Shown in pieces: positions 1 through 10,900 of a DNA stretch of 23,916 nt. The notes beneath the pieces were generated by a model. It searched no databases. It worked only from the letters and a program-made list of their open reading frames with translations, and had not been told where the DNA came from. The first letter of the stretch is position 1. Each line of letters begins with the position of its first letter. The position numbers were made by a program, and so were the translations under genes. The DNA is from Neocallimastix lanati (nom. inval.) (taxonomy: Eukaryota; Neocallimastigomycota; Neocallimastigomycetes; Neocallimastigales; Neocallimastigaceae), in the NCBI GenBank assembly GCA_016946835.1, contig JACVTC010000489.1, positions 1-23,916 of the forward strand, written 5' to 3'.

Positions 1-765
1 GAGGATAAAGATTTAGAATTAAATGTTTATATCACTATTGTTGGTCATTCTATAGGAGGTAATATTGCTCGTGGTATCATTACTAAATTATATTCTACTT
101 TCTCCAAAAATGAAATTTATAAAAATTATTTTGAATATATAAAACAAAAAAATTCATTTATTTCTAATATTCAACCTTGTTCTTTGTATCTATTTGCTCT
201 CCTCATCTCGGTTCACTTACTGCGAATTCAAAAAAGTCTGACAGTTTCTTTAAAAAAGCTGAAAAATTTGTAGTAAGGAATGCTTGTAGTTCAGTTCTCG
301 GAGGTATAGGGAAAGAGTTAGTTTTCCAGGATAATCAGCTAAAAATACTAAATTACCAAAGATCCATGAAAATACTTCAAAAATCTTTTAATTGATCATT
401 GTAATCCAAAAGCCATGGATGCCTTAGCTCAATTTCCTAATCGAACCCTCTTTTCTTTTTTAAGACATGATCTACAAGTAAAATATTGCTCAGCTATGGG
501 ATGTCTTGAAACTCCTTTACCTTATCTATTAAAAAGGAAAAATCACTTTTAATTCCAGATAATCAAAATGATATACGAATTGTTATGATTTCGGGTTTTG
601 AAAAAGGTCCAGAATTAGATTTTTATAAAAAAGAGCTCTTCAATGAAGCTCTCTCTAAAGGATTTTATTATAATAACACGAAGATTGTTCCTTCACCAGA
701 TATTGACGCACAAATTCAAAGAGCTTTAAAAATGAAATTCTCTAAATTTAATGAAGAAGATTATG

Positions 766-1010
766 GTAAAAAAAAAAAAAAAAAAAAAATTTAATTTATA
801 TATTTATTTATATATTTATTTATTTATTTTTATTTATTTATTTTTTATTTATTTATTTATTTCAAATATTAAAAATTAAAAAAAATTTAATTTATATATT
901 TATTTATTTATATATTTATTTATTTATTTTTATTTATTTATTTATTTATTTATTTTTTATTTATTTATTTATTTATTTCAAATATTAAAAATTAAAAAAA
1001 AAAAAATTAG
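766..1010 (+). other. Predicted intron in the DUF676 gene
   Basis: The coding frame runs to GAT TAT G, followed by GTAAAA. About 245 nt of pure A/T simple sequence ends in ATTAG, and the frame resumes with a Met-Glu-Asp-Val segment. Splicing keeps the frame (phase 1). The splice sites are inferred from GT/AG and frame continuity only. Confidence 0.5.
788..1008 (+). repeat. Tandem duplication of an AT-rich unit of about 100 bp inside the intron
   Basis: The block AATTTAATTTATATATT, followed by TTTA runs and ending TTTCAAATATTAAAAATTAAAA, occurs at 788-883 and again at 884-1008. The second copy is longer because its TTTA tracts and final A tract are expanded. Confidence 0.75.
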
Positions 1011-1298
1011 AAAAAATGGAAGATGTCTTTGTTGATGATAATGATCAACAATTAAGTATGCCTGTTGCTGTCGTAAAAACTTTTTAATAAAATTTCCTTT
1101 AGAAGAATTACAATGGATCTTGTTCTTCCTAGTTCTTTGTGGATCGCAACTCATGGAATTACCTTAGATGGGGACGTTAGTTTAACTCAAAAACCTTATA
1201 TGAGAAATCTTATTGACAAAGCAAAGTTCTTTTATAGCCACCTATTAATTTCAGATTTTATTAGAACATCGGAACAATATAATACTTATTCTTATTGA

Positions 1299-1668
1299 AT
1301 ATGACATGTTAATCAACAATAATATATAATTTTTAAATAATTAAAAAATAACCTAAAAGTGGATATTTACCTATAATAATAAGTGATGTTTTGATGTTTA
1401 AATAAATAGAAATAATAAATAATATACAATTAAAAATATTAAATATGTAGGATAATAACTATTATAATTGTTATCCCAAGTATAACAATATAAGAATAAA
1501 TAAATAAATATAAAAAAAGGAAAAAATTCTCTATTTAAATATATAAATAATAAATAAATAAACAAGCAAATAAATAAAATAAAATAAAAATAAAAATAAA
1601 ATAAAATAAATATAAAATAGAATATAAAAATAAAAATAAAATAAATATAAAATAAATATAAAAATAAA

Positions 1669-1716
<48 letters not shown>

Positions 1717-2136
1717 GTATTAAAAAAATACTTATTTGCATTCCTTTTTTCTATTTTACCAATCTTGATTTTGATTTCAAAATTTAGTATAAATTTGTAG
1801 AGAAAGATATCTATTTTATTCTATCTAGTGAAATTAAATTATATTTATGTGTAATAATGAATTTAATACTATTATAATGTAAAGATGAATGCATTCTTGA
1901 ATGTATAAAAATCACTTTCAGTTTTTATTACTTTTTTTAATATTAATATAAATATTTTAAATTACTTATTTTATTTTAAAATACTAAAGAATTATATTTT
2001 AAAAATTTGTATTATAAAATAAGTTGCTCTCTTTATGAACTTTATGAAAGTACTTTTTTTAATATATTACAAATTCCTTTTGTATTTTTATTTATTTATT
2101 TATTTATTTATTTTTATTTGTAACAATTCTTTAGGA
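1299..2136. other. AT-rich spacer without a recognisable gene
   Basis: This stretch is almost entirely A/T. It holds AAATA-type simple repeats at about 1540-1670, a 44-base A tract at 1671-1714 and TTTA repeats near 2086-2115. I see no coding signal, RNA gene or transposon end here. The minus-strand Phe-rich reading frame over the A tract is a composition artefact. Confidence 0.6.
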
Positions 2137-2600
2137 ATTATCGATTTAAATCATGAAAGTAATTAATTTCATCACCTTCATGTAAAGCATCTATATTTTT
2201 TTTTTTCATTAATTAATTATTCGTAATAGAAATTTCATCATTATAATTGATTAAATATCCAAAAATAATTTCTCTTTTGTTTCATCATTTTTTTTTTTTT
2301 TTTTTTTTATTTTCCTGTTTCAAAATTCATTTTGAATATTTTTTTTTTCCAAAATTTTTTAATTCTGTTAATATTTTTCTTCATTAACTAATTTTAAAAT
2401 ATTATTTTCTCTTATATCATCTACATTAAAATTAATCATATTGGCTATTTTATAAAAACTATCCTATTCTTGTCCAATAAATTTCGGTTGAATTATGATA
2501 TAATATCTGAATTCTTAATCATATATTAAGGAAAAAAATTTTTTTATCATGAATGCTTTTATACCCGTTATACCAATACTTTTAATCATTATATTCTAAA
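2137..2600 (-). pseudogene. Old decayed coding sequence, family not recognised
   Basis: On the minus strand several stretches read as ordinary AT-rich fungal protein broken by stops and shifts. From about 2600 down to 2371 one frame reads sensibly except for two stops (near 2518 and 2463). It includes SIGITGIKAFMIKKF and ends in IANMINFNVDDIRENN plus about ten further residues. From about 2192 to 2137 another stretch reads IDALHEGDEINYFHDLNR and then a stop. A looser segment at about 2690-2830 contains SIFGLTVDENKVFF. The frames change at A/T homopolymers between these islands. The first motif faintly recalls a P-loop, but the GK[ST] is absent, so I assign no function. The coding origin itself is inference from composition and continuity. 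Confidence 0.4.
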
Positions 2601-3644
2601 AGTTAATTTTTTCCATTATTGAATGTTTCTTATTCTTTAATGTTAGATGTTTTTTTTTTTTTTTAAAAAAAAAAAATTATTTATTTTAAAAAATACTTTA
2701 TTTTCATCCACTGTTAAACCAAATATTGATAATATTTTTTATCCTCTAACATAGAATATTCAACAAAACAATTTAATGAAGAATGATATTATTTTTTTTT
2801 TTTTTTTGCTAATGGATATATTCTAGTCATGTAAAGAAAGAAACAAAGGTTACATATCCTTAATATTTAATTAAATCTTTTAAATATATTAATTACGTTA
2901 TAAAAATTAAATATTAAAATGTAATTGTGGCGTAAAAAATTTACTTCATAAATTACAAGTCACGATATATTTTATTACAACATAAAATTATGTAAATGTA
3001 TCGATTATTTTATTTTGAATGCGTTGCATTTCGCAATTATTATATATATGTATTTAAAAAAAATATTTATCTTCCTAATAGTTAATTTACAGAATTAAAA
3101 TTATAATTATTACTGTTAAAGTATTAAATAATATAAATAAATAAGCTTAACAATTTAGGTTTATAATTAAATAATAGAAAATATAAATCATAAATATTTA
3201 TGTAAAAACTAAACTTAAAATGTAAATTAACATTATTTATGTTAATACATAATTAAATGTAGATCATTAGATTTATCATGAGCATGTAAATAATCTCTTT
3301 ATTCTTGTTTATTCTTTATATAGTTTATATAAAAATATTTGTTTATTCTTTAGACGAAAATTCGCGACTTTCGTAAATAAAATATTCTATAATAAATAAA
3401 TAAATGTATGAATAATTAATAACTAAATAAATTTCTTTAATAGATTAAGAGTCTCATTTGTACTCTTAACATTCTCATAAAACAAAAATAAAATAATATA
3501 AAATATCTTTAATAAAATAAAATAATAATTAAATAAAATATAAATAAAATTGTTTAATATAACACAAAATTGTTTTTAATAAAACACAAAATCATTATAA
3601 TACTAATTTTAAATTAAAATAAAAAAAAAAATAATAAAATATTT
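2601..3644. other. AT-rich spacer upstream of a retroelement relic
   Basis: Homopolymers occur near 2650-2676 and 2790-2807; the rest is featureless A/T sequence. A 5' LTR and primer-binding site for the plus-strand relic at 3645 would be expected here. I find no TGG-type primer site and no clear copy of the sequence that follows the relic at 5552. Any 5' LTR is either deleted or too diverged to recognise by eye. Confidence 0.5.
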
Positions 3645-4211
3645 ATGAACGAATCCTTATTTTTCAAAAAGGAAGCCATATTGAATGGCAAAAATTATAA
3701 CAAATGGTATGATAGTTTAAAAGATGTCCTCGAAAAGGATGGCTTAGGGGAATATCTAATAAAGGATGTAGTAAAAGAAAAAGAAAAGGCCACGAATAGT
3801 AATGCGGACGATATAGAAAATGCAAAAAGGAATAATACAAAAGTCCGCTACATCATAAAAAATACCATAGGTACCAAAATTTATGAGGACATAATCGGAA
3901 TGACTACCCCTCGTGAAATAATCGAATATTTAGAAGGGGAGTACAAACTCAACGAAAACGATATGACTCAATGGATGAATAAATTAAGAGAGGTAAAAGC
4001 GAAGAAAGAGGAAGATATTCCATTTACCTTAAAAAGACTATTTAAATTATTTAAAGGTATGGAATCTTCCGGAAATAATATTTCTGAAAAGGAAAAAGTT
4101 AAATACATATTAAAATCATTGCCTACATGTTACAAAAAGAAAATAACATTAAATAGCAATGAAACTGCTGAAAATCTTAGGACCACCATCGTAAACGACA
4201 TAAATACCTGA
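3645..4211 (+). pseudogene. Copia-type (UBN2/DUF4219-like) Gag of a decayed retroelement
   Basis: The 188-residue frame starts MNESLFFKKEAILNGKNYNK. It has the layout of UBN2-type Gag: an N-terminal L-N-G-x-N-Y-x-x-W motif (residues 14-22), a middle I-x-x-T-I/T-P-x-E-I-I-x-Y-L segment and a late KVKYILKSLPTCYKK motif. Such Gags form the particle shell and are usual in Ty1/copia elements. No zinc knuckle is present. The frame ends at a TGA (4209-4211) but stays open in the same frame on the far side, directly into a Ty3-type integrase. The protease, reverse transcriptase and RNase H expected between them are missing, so an internal deletion is likely. The assignment to the UBN2 family is by motif memory. 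Confidence 0.6.
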
Positions 4212-5527
4212 ATTTATGTCGACGATGTTACCCAAAATGGAAATGTCTCTGATGATCTAGCAGAAGACACCAGAAATAATTATAACAAGAAGCATTGGTT
4301 AGAAGTAGATGGTCTTCTGGTTAGAAAAGAAAACCGTGAACAAATTTACATGCCCACAACGTTCAGGAAAACAATTATACAACTAAACCATGATTCGGAG
4401 TACGCAGGACACTTGGGAATTGATAAGACTTCGGACCTAGTATCTAGGAATTTCTACTGGCCGAAGATGAGAAAGGATATATCAGGCTACGTGAAAGCTT
4501 GTAGAACTTGCGCTACCAAGAAGGATGATCGCTATAAAGAATATGGCACTGCGGTAAGAAATCCGGTTGCAGAATTACCCTGGCAAGAGGTACAGTTAGA
4601 TTTTATAACGAATCTGCCAGTGAAAAGTAGAGTAAGGACTGATAACGGTTATGTTTGGGAAACGAAGAGAGCAGGTTGTATTTTAGTATGCTGCGATAAA
4701 TTAACCAAGATGATACACCTGATAGGATTCAAACATGTGCCCAATACTAACGAGACTGCTGACGCATTCCTAAAGGAAATTTACAGGTTGCATGGATTCC
4801 CCAAAGTGGTTACAACTGATAGAGGAGTTCAATTTACAAGTCAAGTATGGAAGGAGCTACTAGAGTTCTTCGGAACTGAAGTAAATCATGCTACCACTAG
4901 TCACCATGAGACAGTAGGCCAAGTAGAAAGGAACAATGCCTATGTAGAAACTTATTTACGATGCTTTGTGGGAACCTACGATAATGAAAGCTGGATGGAC
5001 TATTTATTTTTAGCAGAGTTCTGTTACAATAATGCAATCCACGCTTCTACCCAACAATCTCCCTTCCTTACTTTATATAACTACCAGGTACACAACTCCC
5101 CAAAAACAGCTGACTTAGTGCACTCATTAGGCGAAGCAAAAATGATTGACAGTTTTGCTCACAACTTAGGAAACCTAAAGCACATTTTGGAGATCGCCCA
5201 AACAAGATACCTGGATAACATGGATAGGACTCATACGGATAACTACCCCCAAATATGTACCCCGTGTTCCATGTGAGTGAATTGGAACCATTTTATAAAT
5301 TACCCAAAACATTAGTGCCGGTTCCTGCGGGAAACCAAAAGATAATTCATATCCTTGGATCGAGGAAACACCAAGGATAGTATCAATATCTGGCTGCATA
5401 CCAGAATGATAAACAAGAGTGGGTCAACGCCGACGTGATCGACGACAATCCTCACTATGCTGAATTGCTAGAGGATTACCAAGATTTTAGTTATAGCCAG
5501 TTCATCGCTAACGTCGTCAACCATTAG
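4212..5527 (+). pseudogene. Ty3/Gypsy integrase with broken C-terminus and chromodomain remnant
   Basis: The frame is open from 4212 to 5276 and continues the preceding Gag frame after its TGA. It holds the HHCC zinc-binding module (HDSEYAGH followed by CRTC). The catalytic D, D, E residues sit in QLDFITNLP, TTDRGVQF and GQVERNN, so the core looks intact. After TRYLDNMDRTHT the usual GPF/Y region is missing and the frame shifts near 5250. The next frame reads MYPVFHVSELEPFY and then a chromodomain-like segment (ILGSRKHQG, an in-frame TAG, YQYLAAYQNDKQEWVNADV) up to the stop at 5525-5527. A C-terminal chromodomain marks the chromovirus branch of Ty3/Gypsy. The deletion, frameshift and TAG make it a relic. 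Confidence 0.8.
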
Positions 5528-5533
5528 TAGCTT

Positions 5534-5551
5534 GCTCCTTGGGAGAGGCCT
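5534..5551 (+). other. Possible polypurine tract of the plus-strand relic
   Basis: TTGGGAGAGGCCT lies seven or more bases after the relic's last stop and is followed by TGTAACAG, a plausible LTR start with TG. The purine-rich core is only GGGAGAGG, so this is a suggestion from position. Confidence 0.35.
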
Positions 5552-6111
5552 TGTAACAGATACATGGTAACTTCAAGCCTATCCAATGATAGTTCTGTGG
5601 TTACGTAACGTATCTCTTAACAGTTAGCAATTTCGGCTAATCAAATAAAATCTTTTATTAATTTCGTATATTAAATTTTATTATTTCTATAATTAATTAT
5701 ATAGTTAAATACTAGTTAAATATATTTTATTTAGTGATTAGTAAACTAAGTTAAATTAAATTATTTACCAATCATAAAATTATTGACATGTATAAATAAT
5801 AATTGAACTTGTAACTGTAACGCACTAGCGTTACTACTAACGTAAATTGTTAAAAATAAATATTAATATTAATAAATAAAAATATAATTATTAAATAAAT
5901 AAATTATCCTGTGTAAGCCCAATAACTAATAACAGATAAAGTTATAAAGTGCTGCACTATACTCTAGTGTAATAGTAATAAATAATTATAATTAAAATTA
6001 ATTCTAGTGTTTATTATTATCAACTCGAATAGAGAGGTGTTAAGTTATCTTAGCCTTAAAATTAATTATTATTCATTATATTAGTTAATAATAAACTTAC
6101 CTTTTTCAAAA
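5552..6111. other. Non-coding stretch, possibly the 3' LTR remnant of the relic
   Basis: It starts TGTAACAG after the possible polypurine tract and ends where another LTR begins at 6112. Two perfect inverted repeats stand out: GTAACGC-ACTA-GCGTTAC at 5817-5834 and CACTA-TACTC-TAGTG at 5955-5969. No second copy is visible in the window, so LTR identity cannot be shown. Confidence 0.3.
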
Positions 6112-7054
6112 TGTAATAATCATACTAAGTTCTATCACTAAATATGATTATTAACTTCAACTTAATGACTAATTCATTAAGTTGAGAAATAAAATAAAAA
6201 TAAAAATTTTACCTAAAAACGAGTTTATTATAAAATTAATTATAATAACAACACAAAGAGCAAAAGAAGGAATATTTGAATAAATTTGTTTTAAAAAATA
6301 TGTTTTTGAATAAAATGTTTTATTAATTTATTAAAGTTTAAAATATAAAATTGCTATTATTATAACTATATTTTTATAATAATAACTCTTGATTTCTTAA
6401 AGAGAAATCAAGAGCCCTTTTATATTTTTTTATTAAATTAAGGTTAAATAAAAAGTTTTTCTAATCTTAAAAATTATCTTATCTAGAAAAAGATTAGAAG
6501 AAAAAACTAGATAAGTTTTGATCGATATTCTATTCGTATCGATCATCGTATATATTAAGTAAAACCATAATATATTATTTTATATTTGGATAAAACCTTA
6601 ATATATCGATTTTCTAAATTTTAATTTAGATCATCAAATAAAAGGAAAAATAAATAATAACCGGAATGATCTAAATTATTCTATTTTTCTAAATATTATT
6701 TTTAAAATCTAATCTAAACTTATTAACATAAAACTATCTTTAAAAAATACAGAAACTTATTAATTGTTCTTTTAAATGTATAATGTACAAAATAAATAAA
6801 ACTAATTTTTACATTAACTTGATAATTAAATGAATAACTAAATAAAATTAATAATATTAATAAAAGAATATATAATAGTTATTTAAATAAATTTTTTAAT
6901 ATTATTTTAGTGTATGAATAATTATATTTTTAATATATTTGATAATAATATTTCAATGTATGAATTAATTATAATTTAAATAAATTTATAATTATTATCA
7001 ATAATTATAAAGACTAAGTAATTATTTATTAATAAATAATTATTATTTCTTACA
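6112..7054 (-). repeat. Diverged, apparently solo LTR related to the E2 LTRs
   Basis: It begins TGTAATAAT and ends TTTCTTACA, the same termini as the E2 LTRs at 16744 and 22384. In its middle it shares the ATAATAACTCTT block (6379-6390), a TATA box (TATAAAAG in sense, 6417-6424), the interleaved stems at 6459-6515 and the TGATCGATA/TATCGATCA hairpin (6519-6545). It is aligned in the same direction, so its element would be read on the minus strand. No matching internal region or second copy adjoins it. Flanks CAAAA (6107-6111) and CAGAA (7055-7059) resemble a 5-bp target duplication with one change, which fits an old solo LTR. Confidence 0.75.
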
Positions 7055-7060
7055 CAGAAA

Positions 7061-7375
7061 TGTTAAGGTTTTAGAGAATTAAATAAAAATAAAGTAAAGA
7101 AACACAAATTTTATTTATTTATTTATTTATTTATTTTATTTATTTATTTTATTAAATTTATTTGATTTTATTTGATGATATTTAAAAATTAGTAGCAAAA
7201 TTTACAACTATTTATACTTTTTTTCAAGGCATAAAAGTTGTTCTTGCCACTAAATTACATTTTATTTATTTTTTTTTTTATAAAAACTATTAAATTTAAA
7301 TTGATTTTTATAATTAATTATATAAAATTTAATTATAACAATATAAATAAAATACATTTATAATATTAATAAAAC

Positions 7376-7406
<31 letters not shown>

Positions 7407-7904
7407 TTTATTTATTTAAAAATATCTAAAATATTACTAATAAGAATTTATTTAATTGGCTATAATTTTTATTACAATCTGTTAAAATATTCAAATAAAA
7501 ATAAAAATACTATTCTAATATAAAGGTTTTTAATAAAATAAAATATTTTTCAATATAAAATAAAGCATTTCGATATAAAATTTTATAATAAAAAGTTAAA
7601 ATATAATATATAAATTTTTAATTATCAATATATAAAAATATTATTAATATAAATTTTCATTATTAATATAAAAAAAAATAAGATTTATTATTAATATTGC
7701 TAATATAAGTTTTAAATATATAAAAATATTACTATTAATATAAGATTTAATATAAAAATATAAAGTTTAATATAATTTTTGATTTAATTTTTGATCTTTG
7801 GATTTAAAAATTTATTAAAGTACAAAAATAATAATGTACACATAATGTATTAGAAATAAATCGTAGATTTAATTAAGAATGCATTATTTAGTACATTCTT
7901 ATCA
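7061..7904 (-). repeat. 3' LTR of E1
   Basis: It starts TGTTAAGG and ends CTTATCA on the plus strand, with imperfect inverted ends. The sense TATA box is at 7208-7216. A 25-base T tract (7377-7401) corresponds to 44 bases in the other LTR. One substitution was noticed against the right copy (AAAGCATTTCG here, AAAACATTTCG there). The sense sequence just before it (CGGGGCATCT) is not a convincing polypurine tract. Confidence 0.92.
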
Positions 7905-7922
7905 AGATGCCCCGACGAAGAC

Positions 7923-10900
7923 TCAAGCTTCTCTGTAAGCGGAGTTAAACTTTACTAAATTTTTAAAGTGAACATTCCTATCGAGTTGCTTTCCAGTCTT
8001 CTGATCGATTAGGGTTGCCGTGTTGAATTGAATTTTTAAAATTTTAAATGGTCCATTGTAATATGGTTCTAGCTTAGTGCGGCTAAAGTTTCTAACAAGA
8101 ACAAGATCACCAGCCTTTAATTCTTTTCCTTTTTTCATACTTATTTGTTCTTCTCGTCTTGTTGCCCAATACTTGTTAGCATTCTTCACATTTTCGCATG
8201 CTTCTCTAGTCCATTGATAATGACGAACAAATTTTTCCATTAAAATTTCATCATATGATTTACCTGCATTTTCAATTGTTCTTATGGCTATATCATAAGG
8301 CTGTTGGTCTTCTCTTCCATATACTAATTCAAAACTAGAATGTCCAGTAGCTGTATTTTTGGTAGTTCGAAGTGCCCATAAAGCAGAAGGTAAAACTTCA
8401 TCCCAATCTTGATTTTTCCTTCCTAATAAACGAAGCAATTTTCCAATTTCTTTATTTCGGTTTTCAGTGAGACCATTGGATTCAGGGTAATAGGTAGCTA
8501 TGAATTTTACATAAACATCATAAAGGTCAAGAAAGATTTTTGTCATGTCGGAGGTGAATTGGACTCCATTATCAGTAGTAATAACTTGAGGCACACCATG
8601 TCTTGCAAAAACGTTTATTAAAAATTTAATTACATCATAGGAAGTTATATTCTCAGTGGGTTCAGCTTCAACCCATTTGGTGAAATAATCAACTGTAACG
8701 ATAATATATTGATTGTTATTTCTTGTTTTTGGCAAAGGTCCTATAATATCTAATCCTAAATGCACAAAGGGACCCTCCACTTTAGTTGGATGGTTTTCGG
8801 TTGGTTCTGGATATGGTTGAGGACGATTTAACTGGCATTTTTCACAATTACTAACAATTCTTTTGATATCTTTAATCATATGATTCCAATAAAAGTTTTT
8901 CTTAAGTCTTTGATATGTTTTGTAATATCCTTCGTGGCCAATATTATGAGCTTCTAAAATTAATTTAAACCTTTCATTTTCGTCCGTTATTAATTTTCTA
9001 TAATTTCCATTGTCGATAAAGTAATCTTCACCATCAATAACAGTAAACTTTTCATTAATAAATTCCTTTATAACCTTAGATAATAATTCTTCATTATTTC
9101 CATTAGTAATTTTTGTTAATAATATCTTTCTCTCTTCCTTACTTTTCATTCTTGAAAGAGCATCAGCTAACACATTCTTTTTGCCTGATTCATATTTTAT
9201 ATTAATTCCAAGCATACTAGCGGTTAGACACCATCTTGTTTGCCTTGCATTCAAAGGTTCTTTATTCTTAAATAAACCAACTAATGGTTTATGATCTGTG
9301 TAAATAGTTGTAGGTAATGGATTTCCTTCAATATAAGATTTAAATTTAGTCATACAGTAAAACAAAGCGGTTCCTTCCAAATCGGTAATACCATAATTCT
9401 TTTCAGCTTTCTTTAAACTTCTACTTATAAAGTGTATTGGATGCTCCTTACCGGTTTCTTCTTCTTTTTGTAAAAGAACTCCACCAATTCCATTATACGA
9501 AGCATCAGTTCTAATGATAAAAGGTTTGTCAAATGACGGAAATTTTAGAATAGGTGCATTGATTAATTTTTCTTTTAGGAGTTCAAAGCTTTCTTGTTGT
9601 TCTTTATTCCATTCATATTTAGTATTATTTTTCAATAATTTACATAAAGGTGAGGTAATTTGAGCATATTTAGGAATAAAGTCACGATAATATCCTACTG
9701 CTCCTAGAAATGATCTTAATTCATGAATTGATGAAGGGGCTTCCCACTTCTTAATAGCTGTTATTTTACTTTCCATGGGACTTAATCCTTTAGTAGTAAG
9801 TTTGTGACCTAATACATCAACTTCAGTTTGAAGAAAATGGCACTTTTCAATATTAATTTTTAACTTGTTTTCTTTAAATACTTCTAATACTTGTTTAATA
9901 TGAATTAAATGTTCTTCGATACTTTTTGAATAGATCAAAACATCATCAATAAATACGTAAACAAATTCACCAATAAAAGGGAATAAAATTTTATTCATTT
10001 CTCTTTGGAAGGTTGAGGGAGCTCCAGTAAGTCCAAAAGGCATAACCTTAAATTGATAATTTCCAAACTTAGTAGTGAAAGTGGTTACTTCAACGCTTTC
10101 TTCATCCATTAAGATTTGGTGAAAACCAGAAAATAAATCAAGAGTTGTAAATATTTTAGCTCCTCCGAGACTATCAAAAATTTCATCTATATATGGAACT
10201 GAATAAGAATCTTTTTCTGTCATATCATTGACTTTTCGGTAGTCAATGCACAAGCGCCACTTTCCATTGTGTTTTAGAATAAGTACTACTGGAGATGACC
10301 ATTCTGAACAGGATGGTTCTATCAATCCTTTCTTAATAAGTTTTGTAAGTTCTTCTTTTAAGATATCTGATTTTAATTTAGTTAACCTATAACTTCTTAA
10401 TTTTACTGGCTTTGAATTTGCTTTTAAACGGATCTTATGTGGTGAAAGTTTAGAAGGAGTTAGTTCTTCTGTTGAAGTGGCAACTATGTCAATCATTTCT
10501 TTGAGAATTTTAATAATTTGTTCTTTATAATCTTTATTTAAGGTACTTAAAAATTCATCACTCTCAATAAATTCCATTGGAGTTAATTCCTTTATAATTT
10601 CCTTTTCATTATTCGTTTCTTTAACTTTTCTAATAGTGCAAATTATACTTTCTTCATCATAATATTGATTATTTATTTTAGCTATTTCTTCGTATTCACT
10701 TTCTGACAAAAGTTTACATAAACTGTTTAAGGTCGGATGAATAAATAAACAATGATCGATTTGAGTTTTAAAGTTTATTAACATATCATAAAATGAGTCT
10801 TCTTTCTCAATAATTCTAAAGTCCGCATTAAATTCATAATTATTAATTTTTACTGGTAATCGAACAATAATTCCTTCCGAGTATTCTTCATCTTGTGTTG

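Larger units (their letters stand above)
1..1298 (+). pseudogene. DUF676 (lipase-like serine esterase) gene, 5'-truncated by the window and frameshifted
   Basis: The opening frame carries the nucleophile elbow GHSIGGN (about 43-63), then SICSPHLGSLTA, GKELVFQDN, an N-P-x-A-M-D-A-L-A-Q-F segment and LPSSLWIATHGIT near 1131-1164. This order fits the DUF676/ROG1-like alpha/beta hydrolases, predicted lipid or acyl-ester hydrolases. The reading frame must change near 176 (frame 1 to 3), between about 340 and 390 (3 to 1), near 540 (1 to 3), near 1085 and near 1115. Between these breaks the protein sense is well kept, so decay is recent. Uncorrected homopolymer errors in the assembly are the alternative explanation. 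A plausible intron lies at 766-1010. The stop is at 1296-1298; the start codon lies outside the window. Family is fairly sure; exact substrate is unknown. Confidence 0.75.

Noticed and set aside
1535-1741. Minus-strand frame rich in Phe, Leu and Ile
   Set aside because: It is the translation of a long A tract and AAATA repeats; no protein family feature.
4212-4226. IYVDD right after the TGA, resembling an RT active site
   Set aside because: The flanking residues do not match RT and continue into the region normally just before the integrase zinc module, so I treat it as coincidence.
5175-5399. Minus-strand 74-codon frame
   Set aside because: It is antisense to the integrase relic and lacks independent support.
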